Part shown: positions 1 through 11,631 of the stretch, piece by piece
How the letters are laid out: the number at the start of each line of letters is the position of its first letter
Numbering within the stretch: the first letter of the stretch is position 1
From: Panax quinquefolius
Taxonomy: Eukaryota; Streptophyta; Magnoliopsida; Apiales; Araliaceae
DNA length: 64,000 nucleotides
Direction: 5' to 3'
Assembly (NCBI GenBank): GCA_020205615.1
Contig: CM035168.1
Location: 122,659,573 to 122,723,572, forward strand
Program-made: the position numbers and the translations under genes
The notes under the pieces: model-generated
Database searches by the model: none
Told to the model about the DNA's origin: nothing
What the model saw: the letters and a program-made list of their open reading frames with translations, nothing else

Positions 1-2022
1 GATCGAGGATGATGAAAAATATTTTAAAGAAAACGAATCCAAAGTGAAACAAAATGACAAGGATTAAGGATTAAGGATTCGTACTTTGTTTTATCCATGT
101 CCAACAATACCTCAAAAATAATCATAGTGGTGTAAAATTCAAGAATGATCAAAACATGGATACAATCAAAGCTAGTATCCGAATAGATATTTTGGACAAA
201 AAGAAGAAATTTTATTTTTCAAATTGAATAGACCAGTATTCGTGAATAGTGTCAGATATCGTGAATAGTGTCGATATCGTGAATAGTAACTCTACAAAAA
301 AAGATAGAAATTTCACAAAAACATCATCACGCTTCGTGAATAGTACTCGTGAATAGTAACTCGTGAATAGTAACTCATGAATAGTAACTCCGACATGAAA
401 AAGTTCCAAATTTGATAAAAATTCACACCAATATTTTGGCATAATGATATTGAAGAAATAATATCATTTACGAAGAAAATAACATCCCTTACCTCGAAAG
501 ACAAGACTTTAGTAAACAACAGGATATAGGCTATGACTTGAACTGCACCGTATAGCAATACTCAAAGTATACTCAAAATACTCACAAGAATACGCATTCT
601 ATAATATAGAGAGAAAACTTCAGTTTTCGGTGTGATTTTCAATTCTAACCCAAGCACCCTATTTATAGGAAATCGCTTAGAACACCAAAGCGAGAAAATT
701 GAATATAATATTAATATAATTATACAAATTTTCCTTAGCCCACCTTTTGGTCAAAAACACCAGCCACACATGTTAATGATGTCCAAAAAATACAAAAAAC
801 GTTTTTCTAACAAAAATAATTTAAACTCCAAAATCAATTCACACCCGAGATATACCAAACTTCAATAATTCACAATAAATAGCTCTTTATCAGAAAATTC
901 GAATCTCGCGACTTTTTATAGGAAATTCAATTCTCTACAACTTTGCAGAAGAAAGTTTTTCCAAATTCCAAACAAAAATTGACCGAAATCCACAAACGGT
1001 CGATTTTACAGTCTATAATCAATTTGTGGTCAAGAAATGGGTCCACCAACACACAAAACATGTGTTAAACAACTTTTGCAACAAAAATACTCTTCCTCCT
1101 CATATACTCATATATCCCACATTCATTGTAAAAATATTATCATTAATATATTATTAAAATAATATATTTAAATGAATTATTTTATCAGAAAAAGATAAAA
1201 TATTAATTTTCAACAATTGTCACATTAAAAATTTTCTCCATCTATATCCTCATAAAATCAATATTTTTCTCATCATATAAATTAATAATTAATTATTCAC
1301 AAATAAAATTACAGAATCACATTATTGACAACGAGTGGTTCTCCAGGAAGAGGGGGCTTTCAATAAGAAATTTCTCTTCTTGGTGTATGCAATTAGATGA
1401 CCAAACCTCTCCTAGAAAGCAGAACTTTCTAGACATTGTCAATAATGTTATCTAATAATATTATTCAGATAATATGAATTATTGCTCGATAATGGAAAAT
1501 CTTGTGTAATGACAATTATTGAAACAACATGAATATAAAATATCAACGCAAAGCAATTATTAAATCAATAAAATCTAATAAAGAAATTCGTTGTAATTAT
1601 TATTGAGTAGTGCCTTCTTACGTAAGAATCATTAATTGGTGCAATACTGGTGTCTTTCTTTTTCAACAACGCGTATTAGTGTGTTTTAACCAGGGTATTC
1701 CAACAAGATTACGCATAATAACTACGTAGTTATTTATAAACAACTTATATTTGTCGTTTTCTTCATCCAATCGCTTTCCATTATGGGGCCCACAAAAGAT
1801 CAAGTAGTCGTGCATTTAATATTCCCCGGACAAAGCATTTAATATTCCACGACCAAACGAATATTCTCCGACGATAATGAATATTTTATAACCACTTTGC
1901 TTATTCAAGTATTTGCGTATTTTACCCATAACTATCCACATTAATCAAATCAACCCTTACTATTTCAAAAATAATAAATAGAGGAAAATAAATTTCATTT
2001 ATTAATAATTTGGGGTCTTACA
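1..2022 (-). repeat. Family-1 Ty3/gypsy LTR, reverse orientation, cut by window edge
   Basis: This non-coding stretch matches, in the same order, the complete LTR at 38963-41682. It holds the GTGAATAGTAACTC-type short repeats (240-390), a reverse-strand TATAAAT box (about 660-668), a conserved TTCTTACGTAAGAA palindrome (1615-1628) and the terminus GGGGTCTTACA ending at 2022. It interrupts the RNase H region of element A directly after that terminus, so it is an insertion in antisense orientation. The other end lies outside the window, so solo LTR or full element cannot be decided. Confidence 0.8.
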
Positions 2023-2357
2023 ATAAAAGCCTCAAATATTTCTTCACCCAAAAGGAACTCAACATGCGGCAACGACCTTGGCTCGAGCTGTTAAAAGATT
2101 ATGACCAAACCATTCAATACCATTCTGGAAAAACAAACGTGGTAGCTGACGCATTTAGTAGAAGATCATATGTAGGAACGGGTGCGATGATGTCAAGTAT
2201 ACGCATAGAACCAACTTTAATCTATGAAGTTAAAGTTGCTCAAGCCACCGACCCGGAGCTGATGCGTATGAAGAAGAAAGTACAAGAAGGTGCTATATTA
2301 AGAGCGAGAATCGATGAAGAGGAATACTTGAGTCCATTCCAGACTTTGTGTTCCTAA
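2023..2357 (+). pseudogene. Element A: pol remnant, RNase H C-terminus and linker
   Basis: The reading frame opens at the edge of the inserted LTR and shows the end of a Ty3/gypsy RNase H domain: [20 protein letters not shown], then a [18 protein letters not shown] block that normally closes RNase H. The linker before integrase follows. The upstream RT and protease are not present in the window. The frame breaks near 2357, where one base is missing relative to the copies at about 8240 and 19270 (CTTGAGTC here, CTTCGAGTC there). Confidence 0.88.
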
Positions 2358-3300
2358 CGACTCTGATTTGAAGTACAAGATCATGATGGAAGCACACAAT
2401 ACACCGTTTGTAATCCATCTTGGAAGTACCAAAATGTATCGTGATCTTCGACATACATTTTGGTGGAACAATATGAAGAGAGAGATTGCAAAGTTTATCT
2501 CGAGGTGTTTAACTTGTCAATGTGTAAAGGCGAAGCATCAAGTGCCTAAGGGTCCATTGCAACCACTAGAGATTCCGAAATGGAAGTGGGAACACATTAC
2601 CATGGATTTCGTTATGGGTCTTCCCACGGTTTCTCAAGGCATAATCTTTATTTGGGTTATTGTTGATAGATTAACTAAGTCCGCTTTCATTTCTTGCCGA
2701 TATGGGAGACTTATTCCCGAACGTCTTGCTTCAGTATGTATATAAATGAGATTGTGAGATTGCATGGCATGCCAAGTATCCATAGTTTCGGATCTTGACC
2801 CAAGATTCACTTCACGATTTTGGGTTAGCTTCAAAAAAAAGCTATGGGCGCAGATTCTGATTGATTCGACATACCATCCTCAAACAGACGGACAAATCAG
2901 AGAGGACTATTCAAACTCTTGATGATCTATTAAGACTCGTGTCCAGACTTCAAAGGAGTTGTGATAAGTATTTATCATTGGTGGAATTCTCCTACAACAA
3001 CAGTTATCAGGCAAGTATAGGTGTGGCTCCATTCGAAGCATTGTATGGACGAAAGTGTCGCTCTCCAATATGTTGGGATGAGGTGAGTGAAGCAACATTG
3101 TTGGATCCCGAGTTGGTACGTATGACTACGGAAAAGATCCAAATGATTCGACAACGTATACAAACGGCACAGGATCGACAAAAGAGTTATGCAGATCTTC
3201 ATCGAAAGGACGTGGAATTTAGTATTGGGGATCATGTATTATTGCGTGTTGCTCCATGGAAGGGAGTTACAAGATTTGGGAAGAGAGGAAGCTCAATCCA
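2358..3300 (+). pseudogene. Element A: integrase remnant (zinc-binding domain and catalytic core)
   Basis: Pieces in several frames spell out a Ty3/gypsy integrase. An HHCC zinc-binding module is seen (AHNTPFVIH ... CLTCQCVKAKH), then the core start with ITMDFVMGLP and [10 protein letters not shown]. After a frameshift near 2745 come FSYNNSYQ, APFEALYGRKCRSP and the ADLHRKDVEF..GDHVLLRV segment. The family catalyses insertion of the cDNA into the host genome. Frameshifts near 2745, 2860 and 3300 mean no intact enzyme is encoded as written. The same order of motifs occurs on the minus strand in elements B and D. Confidence 0.9.
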
Positions 3301-3690
3301 CGATTTATTGGTCCATTTCAGATTCTTGACCGAAGTAGGAATGAAGAAGCTATAGACTCGCGTTACCTCCCAAGTATGTCTCGTGTTCATGATGTGTTTC
3401 ATATATCTGTGCTACGTAAATATGTGAAAGACCCGAACCACGTTATTGAGATAGAACCGGACGAGATAGATGAAGACTTAAAGTACGAAGAGGTACCTGT
3501 CAAGATCTTGGATAGGAAGGAGCATGTCTTACGTACAAAGGTCATACCACAAGTCAAAGTTTTGTGGAGGAACTGTCTTTATCGAGGAAATGACACGGGA
3601 GTTGGAAAGCGGAAATGAAAGCGAGGTATCCTCACCTTTTCAAACACCAAATGCACGACGTCAATTTCGATGATGAAATTTCATAAGGAT
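3256..3690 (+). pseudogene. Element A: integrase C-terminal region
   Basis: This frame carries LNPRFIGPFQILDR, SRVHDVFHISVLRKYVKDP, then KILDRKEHVLRTKVIPQVKV followed by an W..N segment. It is the typical tail of plant Ty3/gypsy polyproteins, where some clades have a chromodomain-like end. It ends just before the polypurine tract. A frameshift around 3345 (ASRNEEAIDSRY in place of the usual V.YRLALP region) and another near 3580 break it. Confidence 0.82.
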
Positions 3691-3697
3691 GAGAGGT
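3685..3697 (+). other. Polypurine tract of element A
   Basis: The purine run AAGGATGAGAGGT directly precedes the LTR start TGTAAGACCCC at 3698. The equivalents are AAGGAGGGAGG before the LTRs at 30341 and 34212. In this family the tract primes plus-strand DNA synthesis. Confidence 0.75.
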
Positions 3698-4119
3698 TGT
3701 AAGACCCCAACTTATTATAAATGAAATTAAACTTCCTCTATTTATTATTTTGAAATAGTAAGGGTTGATTTGATTAATGTGGTTAGTTATTGGTAAAAAT
3801 GTAAATATTTCAAATAAGCAAGTGGTTATAAAATATTCATTGTTGTTAGGAGAATATTTGTTTGGTCGTAGAATATATTCTTACTGCCGGGAATATTAAA
3901 TGCGACAAGTGCACAGAAATTTGTGTGTGAGCCCCATGTGAAAGCGATTGGATGAAGAAAAAACAAAATATAAGTTGTTTATAAATAACGGCGTAGTTAT
4001 TCATAGATTATCTTTGTTAGAATACCTGGTGGTTAAAAACACTGATATACACAGTATTGCACCAATTATTGATTCTTACGTAAGAAGGCACTACTCAATA
4101 ATGGTTACGATAAATTATC
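3698..4119 (+). repeat. Element A: start of 3' LTR (family 1), interrupted
   Basis: The segment starts TGTAAGACCCCAACTTATT and follows the 5' part of the family-1 LTR through the ACGT palindrome TTCTTACGTAAGAA (4073-4086). It stops at about 4119, where element B begins with the reverse LTR terminus (CACCCAAAAAATAGGT). The remainder of this LTR is not found cleanly on the far side of B. Confidence 0.8.
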
Positions 4120-6873
4120 GCTCACCCAAAAAATAGGTATACATCACCCATTACGGAGTTGTCGATACATAGATGCGAAGCAACTCTGACTTTATTACTT
4201 TATTATTAAGCGATAAAGCGTGAGTTTGAATACAAATATTATCTTACAGACAATATCTATACTGAATACAAAAATAAATCCTCATCACATTTATTGATAC
4301 ATTATTTTACAAAAATGGTGAGGACTACTAAACAATTCTCTCTAAAACCTTCATTCCATACCCAGAGCTCGTACTCATTTATATTCTCGCCTCACGAGAA
4401 GAAAAATGGAACAAAAAGGAAAAGGGTGAGCTCAACTAGCCCGATAAAGAATATTATGACTAAGATAATATCTGACAAATTATCGTTAGTCTTGACGAGG
4501 GAAAAATCTAATAGAATCTGATAGGCGACAAATTTTAAATCAATATTCGCATGGTGAAATAATAATTCATTAGAAGAGTTAAGTAGAGAATGCAAACTAC
4601 TATCTTACATGTATGAATTTAAAAGTTCATCGTCTATCTTTTATCCTGTAACATCAATCGATATACATACGGAATCAAATATTCATCTTTGCTTTTCTGG
4701 GGCGAAGATATTCATCGATTAGTCGTATTCATCTAAACACATTCAAATTTTTTACTCTGACCGAAGATATTCTTGAAATCATTCATCTTTTTACTCTGGG
4801 CCGAAGATATTCAATAATATCATCATTTAAAGTGAGGATGATGAAAAATATTTTTAAAAAAGCGAATCCGGTGAAACAAAATGTGAGGATTAAGGATTAA
4901 GGATTAGTACTTTGTTTTATCCATGTTCAAAAATACCTCAAAAATAATCATAGTGGTGTAAAATTGAGAATGATCAAAACATGGATCTGATCAAAGCTAG
5001 TATCGAGAATAGATATTTTGGACGAAAAGAAGAAATTTTATTTTTTCGATTGAATATAGTATTGAATGAATAGTCATAGTATCGTGAATAAGTCTAGTAT
5101 CGTGAATAGTAACTCAGACACTGAAAGATAGAAATTCCACAAAAAAAACATCTTCACGCTTACGTGAATAGTACTTCGTGAATAGTACTCGTGAATAGTA
5201 ACTCGTGAATAGTAACTTCATGAATAGTAACTCGTGAATAGTAACTCATGAATAGTAACCAGAGCATGAAAAAGTTTCAAATTTGATAAAAAGTTCAACC
5301 GATATTTGACATAATGATATTGAAGAAATAATATCATTTGAGAAGAAAATAACATCCACTTACCTCGAAAGATTAGTACTTACAAATTTGGAAATCTAGG
5401 GTATAGTCTTTGAAGGAACTTGCCGTCTAACAATACTCAAAGTATACTCAAAATACTCACAAGAATCGCTCGATAATATAGAGAGAAAACTTGATTTACG
5501 GTGTGATTTTCAATTCTAACCTAAAGCACCTATTTATAGGAAAATCTTTAGAACACTGAAAGCGAAAATTTAATATAATAATAATATATATATTAAGATT
5601 TCTCGCCCACCTTCCTAGATCTGATCTCAGCTCATTATGCACATGTTGTAGCCCACAAAACAAACAAAAAACGTTTTTATTATTTAAAATATTTTAAACT
5701 TCCAAAAATCAATTATTTGAACTTGAACTTCAATAATTCATAATAAATAGCCCTTTTATCAGAAAATTTGAATCTCATGAGTTTTTATAGGAAATTCAAT
5801 TCTCTACAACTTTGCGGAAGAAAGTTTTCCAAATTCCAAACAAAATTGGCCAGAAATCCACAAGCGGGCGATTTTACTGAAATTTATAATCAAATTTCGA
5901 TCGATAAATGGGGTCCTTGACATGTTTAACATGTTTTAAACATTTATTGCAACAAAAAATACTCTTCCTCCTCGTATACTCATATATCCCACATTCGTTG
6001 TAAAAATATCACCATTATTATATTATTAAAATATAATAATATATTTAAATGAATTATTTTATCGAGAAAAAGATAAAATTTCAATTTTCAACAATTGTCA
6101 CATTAAAATTTTTTCTCCATCTATATCCACATAAAATCAATATTTTCCTCATCATATGAATCAATAATTAATTATTCACAAATAATATTACGAGAATCTG
6201 ATATTGTGATGAGGCGGTTCCAGGAAGAGGGGCTTTCGATAAAATTTCTCACTTCTTGGGCATGATTAGGTGACCAAACCTCTCCTTAGAGCAGAACTTT
6301 CTAGACATTGCCAATAATGTTATCTAATAATATTATTGGATAATATGAATTATTGCCGATAATGAAAAATCTTGTGTAATGTGATTATTGAAACAACAAT
6401 GATATAAAAATATCCTTATGACAATTATTAAATCGATAAAATCTTTGAGCAGTAATTCTTTGTAACCATTATTGAGTAGTGCCTTCTTACGTAAGAATCA
6501 ATAATTGGTGCAATCTGGTAATCTTCTCTTGTGTTTTAACCCAAGAGTATTTTAACAGTATTAAGTAATGTAACTACTGTAGATTATTTTTAAACAACTT
6601 ATATTTGTCGTTTTCTTCATCGATCGCTTTTCGTTATGGGCCCCACACGGCATTTGCTTGTTGCGTCGTACGAATATTCCCAAGCGATCTGAATATTCCA
6701 CGACGAAACGAATATTCCCCAAACAATGATGAATATTTTATAACCACTTGCTTTATTTTGAAATATTTGCGTATTTTACCCTAACTATCCACATTAATCA
6801 AATCAACCCTTACTATTTCAAAATAATAAATAGAGAAAATTAAATTTCATTAATAATAAGTTGGGGTCTTCTG
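4120..6873 (-). repeat. Element B 3' LTR (family 1)
   Basis: It begins on the plus strand with the inverted LTR end (CCCAAAAAATAGGTATACAT) and ends at GGGGTCTTCTGACC, next to the polypurine tract. The length of about 2.75 kb matches the other copies. A reverse TATAAATA box lies at about 5531-5540, the short GTGAATAGTAACTC repeats at about 5095-5260, and the ACGT palindrome at 6484-6497. Confidence 0.87.
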
Positions 6874-6890
6874 ACCTCCCCTCCTTATGA
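6874..6890 (-). other. Polypurine tract of element B
   Basis: The plus strand reads CCTCCCCTCCTTATG, the complement of a purine-rich tract, exactly between pol and the 3' LTR. It has the same structure as the tract of element A. Confidence 0.72.
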
Positions 6891-6959
6891 AATTTCGTCC
6901 TCGAAATTGGCGTACGTACACAGTGTTTGAAAAGGTGAGGATACCTCGCTTTCATTTTA

Positions 6960-8200
6960 GTTTCAATTTCAGGTCATTTTCTCTATAGCATGATTCCTCC
7001 ACAAAACTTTAACTTGTGGTATGACCTTTCTTGGCGTAGGACATGCTCCTTCTATCAAGATCTTGTGGTACCTCCTCATACGTTAAGTCTTGGCTATCTT
7101 AAATGGGTTCTAACTTCTATATAGCGTGGTTGGGTCTTTCACATATTCTGAAATCGGATATATGAAACACATTATGAACACGAGACATACTCGGAGGAGA
7201 ATAGCATGAGATACATAGGCTACATTTCCTACTCGGTCGAGAATTTGAAATGGACCCGATAAATCGTGGATTGAGCTTTCCTCTCTTCCCAAATCTTGTA
7301 ACTCCCTTCCGTGGAGCGACTTCATGACAATCATGATCCCCCCACACTAAATTCCACGTCCTTTCGATGAAGATCGCATAACTCTTTTGTCGATCTTGTC
7401 TTGGTTTGTATCGTTGTCGAATCATTTGGATCTTTTAGTGTAGTCATACGTACTAACTTCGGGTCCCAACAATGTTGCTTCACCCACCTCATCCCAACAT
7501 ATTGGAAGCGACACTTTTCGTCCATATAATGCTTGAATGGAGCTACACTATACTTGCACGATAAGCTGTTGTTGTTGTAGGAGAATTCCACCGATGGTAA
7601 ATACTTATCCCAGCGCCCTTGAAGTACAGGACCACGAGTCTTAATAAATCTTGAGAGTTTGAATAGTCCTCTCGATTGTCCGTCAGGTTTGAGGATGGTA
7701 TGCGAAGCCAGAATCGTAAATCCGTGCCCATAGCTTTTTGCAAGCTAACCCAAAATCTTGAAGTGAATCTTGGGTCGCGATCCGAAACTATGGATCTGAG
7801 GCATGCCATGCTGACCTCACAATCTCATTCACGTCACATACTAGCTGTGAGGCGTTCGAGTGAATAAGTCTCCGTGTCGGCAAGAAATGAAAGCGGACTT
7901 GGTTAATCTATCAACAATAACCCAAATAGCATTGATGCCTTGAAGCCAAGTAGGAAGACCCGTAACTTGAAATCCATGGTAATGTGTTCCCACTTCCATT
8001 TCGGAATCTCAAGTGGTTCAGCGGACCCTTAGGTACTAGATGCTCGCCTTTTACGTTGACAAGTTAAACACATTGAGATAAACTTTGCAATCTCTCTCTT
8101 CGTATTGTTCCACCAAAATGTATGTGAAGATCACGATACATTTTAGTACTTCGAGGATGGATTGCAAATGGTGTATTGTGTGCCTCCATCATAATCTTGT
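6960..8200 (-). pseudogene. Element B: integrase remnant
   Basis: Read on the minus strand, the segment gives the HHCC zinc module (about 8040-8200), the DFx[12 protein letters not shown] core start (about 7870-8000), a [15 protein letters not shown] block (about 7740-7800) carrying the second catalytic aspartate, FSYNN (about 7580), and the C-terminal RFIGSISN/SMSRVHNVFHIS segment (about 7140-7290). At least five frame changes separate these pieces. Confidence 0.87.
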
Positions 8201-8850
8201 ACTTCAAATCGAGTCGTTAGGAACACAAAGTCTAGAGTGGACTCGAAGTATTCCTTCTTCATCGATTCTCGCTTAGGAATAGCTCCTTCTTGTACTTTCT
8301 TCTTCATACGCATCGGCTCAAGATTCGGTGGGCAAGCGACCTTAACTTTTTCTATTAAAGTTGGCTCTGTCGTATACTTGACATCATCGCCTTTTCGTTC
8401 CGCATATGATCTTCTACTCAATAGCGTCATTTACCGTTCGCTTTTCGGGATGGTATTGAATAGTGTGGTCGTAGTCTTTCGATAGCTCGAGCAGCGTCAT
8501 TTGCGTGTTGAGTTCTTTTTAGTGAAGAAATATTTAAGGCTTTTATGGTGCGAATATATCTCCACTTTCTCCCCATATAGATAGTGCCTCCATATCTTTA
8601 AGCGCGAAAGCAGCATTGCTGCCATGACTCTAGATCATGAGTAGGATAATTCCTCTCATACTCTTTAAGTTGTCATGAGGCATAGGCTATGACTTTCCCC
8701 GTTGCATGAGAACACATCCTAACCCTTTGCACGAAGCATCATTTGTAGATAACAAATCCATCGAACCGGATGGTATTGTTAGAAGCAGTCTTAGAAATAA
8801 GTCTCCTCTTAAGCTCTTGGAAACTCTTCTCGCATTCTTCGCTCCAAGCA
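8200..8850 (-). pseudogene. Element B: RNase H remnant and linker
   Basis: Minus-strand pieces correspond to the RNase H block of the Ty3/gypsy polyprotein: the region coding for KVIAYASRQLK-like sequence (about 8660-8710), LKYFF-like sequence (about 8520-8545), and the ALLSRRSYA-like end (about 8400-8430). The [20 protein letters not shown] linker follows (about 8290-8340). All are in different frames. Confidence 0.78.
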
Positions 8851-9930
8851 ATTTTGTATCCTTAGGAGTTAATTTGAGTTAATGGAGTAGCGATTCGAGA
8901 AAACCCTTCCACGAATCTCCGATAATAACCATTAAGCCCAAAAAGCTTCGTACTTGATCGCAGAGCTTGGTTGCTCGACTTTGTATTGCTTGATCTTGGC
9001 GGATCCACGGATACTCCATGTTTTGACACCACGTGCCCAAGAAATGCTACTTCCTCAAGCGAACTCGCATTTCTTCAATTTGGCATATAGTTTGTTTTCA
9101 CGAAGCCTTTGGAGTACCGACTTCAAATGGTGCTCATGATCTTCACGACTTTTGGAATATATAAGGATGTGTCATGATAAAAACAACAACGAAATGATCA
9201 AATATTCCTTGAATACTCGGTTCATCATATCCATGAAAGCCGCGGGAGCATTAGTCGGTCAGAAAGACATGACTAAGAATTCATAATGCCCGTCTTAGAG
9301 GTTAAAAGGCGGTCTTTGGAATATCCTCGATTCTAATCTCAAATTTGATGATATCGAGCGAAGATCGATTTTGAAAAGAATTGTGCCCCTGCTTATTTGG
9401 TCAAACAAGTCATCAATACGAGGTGAGGATACCTATTCTTGATGGTGACATGGTTTGATTCAGATAGTCGATACAAAGTCGCATACTCCGTCTTTCTTCT
9501 TTCTGAATAAAGCGAGGAGCACCCCGAGGAGATGTCTTGGGGCCGAATGAAGCCGATGTCCAACAATTCTGTAGTTGGACCTTTAACTCTGAAGTTCAAT
9601 AGGAGCCATTCGATATGGGGTTTTAGAAATGGGCTTTGTGCGGGTTCAAGATCGATAAAGAATTGACTTCACGTTACGGGGTAGGCGGGAAGTTCTTGAA
9701 ATCGTCGGAAAGTCGATAACAAACGGGAATATTATTCAAATTTGGCGTGTCTTTATTCAAATCCATAACATGGGCTAAGAAAGCTTGACATCCAGTTTTT
9801 GATAAGCGAATAGCTTTATGATTAGATATAGCGGTGATTGATTTTAATGGTTTAGTTGCTTGAATTAAATCTGACGGGTTGGTTAGGAATATGAAAACTA
9901 ATGACCTTACGAAAACAATCAATTTTGGCA
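8850..9930 (-). pseudogene. Element B: reverse transcriptase remnant
   Basis: The minus strand shows LLDIGFIRP and a VTIKNRYPH segment (9393-9599), a GFMDMMNRVF-type segment (about 9200-9250), and the FVVVFI...YSK region (about 9130-9200), where the FIDD catalytic loop is expected but is disrupted by a small insertion. A GYYR.FVEGFSRIA segment follows (about 8890-8950). The protease-RT linker with TGCQAFLAHVMDLNKD is at 9674-9931. Confidence 0.84.
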
Positions 9931-9939
9931 TGATGAGTA

Positions 9940-10330
9940 GTTAACGATCGATCCTAAAATCACATCAAAAGCAAGTATATCTTTAAAGAGATAAAGGTCG
10001 GCGAGGTAAGGTGATGGTGCCGACTTGAATCAAACAAGATTTATAAGCGGTGGATGTGATGAAAGTTTCTCTAGCGGAGTTTCCACGAGATAGGTCGAAA
10101 GTCTAATTTCTCGGTCGAGTTTAAGCGTTGAGCACATGCGGGAGAGATAAATGAATGGGTATGCCGGTATCAAGTAAGGTATAAAACGCATAAGAATTTA
10201 TAAATAGCTTACCGTGATCACCTCGTTTGGGTTCTCGCATTTTGACCGGTCACAACAAAGCGCTCTTCCGGAATCGTTGACTTTGACTTTTTGGGGGACG
10301 ATCTTTTGAGTCATGAATCCCCATTGAACT
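9940..10330 (-). pseudogene. Element B: aspartic protease remnant
   Basis: On the minus strand a short frame gives LLDTGIPIHLS (about 10140-10195), the position and spacing of a retroviral-type aspartic protease site (D-T-G). It is followed by AQRLNSTEKLDF and by sequence leading into the RT linker. The protease normally releases gag and pol products. Frameshifts lie on both sides. Confidence 0.72.
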
Positions 10331-10339
10331 AGGTTTTAT

Positions 10340-11460
10340 TCTTGTCTGATCTCGGCGATATGTCCTTCCTTTCCACAATTATAGCATACCTTGAGCTGTT
10401 GTGGGCGGTTTGGTGATATGTCCCTCTTTTCGCATTTGTAGCATATAATGGGTGGTCGTTCTCCTCCCTTAGAACCGATTCTTTTAAGCCTTTGTCGTCT
10501 TCACATGGTAGTTGTTAAATCTCCTCTTTTAAAATCTCCTCGACTAAAACTTCTTTATTTTCATGGCCATGATTACCACGGAGTGGTTACCATTTTAATA
10601 AAATCTGTTTTCTTTCTCCATTTGGTTATCATTATTACATTGTTCTTTATCTACTGAGTGCGATCACGGTTGTGGTCCCTCGGTTGAACGTACTCGTTAT
10701 CTCGCTCTAATAATTGAGCCACATTTACAACATCTCGAATAGAGAGAAAATTTATGAGAAATGAGATCTTGGCGTATCTTGGGGTTTCAAACCTCTAAGA
10801 AACATCCGCGTCATCGTTCCTCATTCTCCACCGAATGAGGTCTGAACTGGATAACTCTGCAAACTTTGCCTCGTCTTTGAGACACCGTCGTATTTGTTTT
10901 GTTCAATCTAATGAACTCCACTTCCTTCGTATAATGAACACTTTCGGAAAGTATTTGTCATTAAATAATTCTGAAAGCGTCTCCCAAGACATCTTTGAGT
11001 CTTTGAATTTGGATGGAGTGCGCTTCACTGAGACTCCCACCGATGATGCGCCTGCCACGGAACATAAAGGTGGCGAATGGAACCTTACATTCTCTCCGTG
11101 CATCCCAAGACATCGAATATCTTGGTAATTTGCTTGACCCGTGTTTCGCCGTGATCGGATCGGCTTTCCCTTAAATTACGGTGGTCCCGACTCTTTGAGC
11201 TGCTTGCTTGTTTGTGACAACCCGTGAATTGCTATCATTTCCTCTCTGTATTTTGAACACGAGTCTCCACAAATGCGATTTTGCATGAGCTGCAAAAAGC
11301 TTCTAAACATCCCTCGTTCATCATACGCTTTCGGTGGTGTTGTTCGCGGGAGGAACATTGCCCGACTGTACACGTTCTCCTCGTTGGTGAGTCTGAGGCG
11401 TCTCCACGGTCTCATTTCCATTGTTAATATTCTCGATTCGACATTCTCAAATCTTATCGT
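10340..11460 (-). pseudogene. Element B: gag remnant with zinc knuckles
   Basis: Gag packages the element RNA. On the minus strand the C-terminal end has two C-x2-C type knuckles (about 10355-10450; one reads CYNCGKEGHIAE). Upstream is the retrotransposon gag domain, with SGPPEFKGKADPI and FATFMFRGR-like pieces (about 10960-11190) in shifting frames, and an N-terminal stretch at 11176-11421. No continuous frame spans the domain. Confidence 0.78.
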
Positions 11461-11631
11461 AAAAGCGAGGGTTAATTAAAGAAATCAATATATCACATAA
11501 TATCCTATATATCTTGACCAACTAAAAAATAAGCTTAGGTAGGAGGACCTTTAGCGAAGGATTTACTCGTCTCTCCCCTCTGATTTATTCCCAGATCTCT
11601 TGGAGATCATATCCTAAGCTACGATACCAGT
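11461..11631 (-). other. Element B leader and primer-binding site
   Basis: Next to the 5' LTR the plus strand reads CTAAGCTACGATACCAGT (about 11614-11631), the complement of TGGTATCGTAGCTTAG. It is a near match to the TGGTATCAGAGC site used by many plant Ty3/gypsy elements and primed by initiator tRNA-Met. The rest is untranslated leader. Confidence 0.78.

Noticed and set aside
2010..2050. ATG at 2010 as a real gene start
   Set aside because: The ATG-containing frame begins in the inserted LTR. Pol similarity starts only after the LTR terminus at 2022, so this is an accidental fusion.
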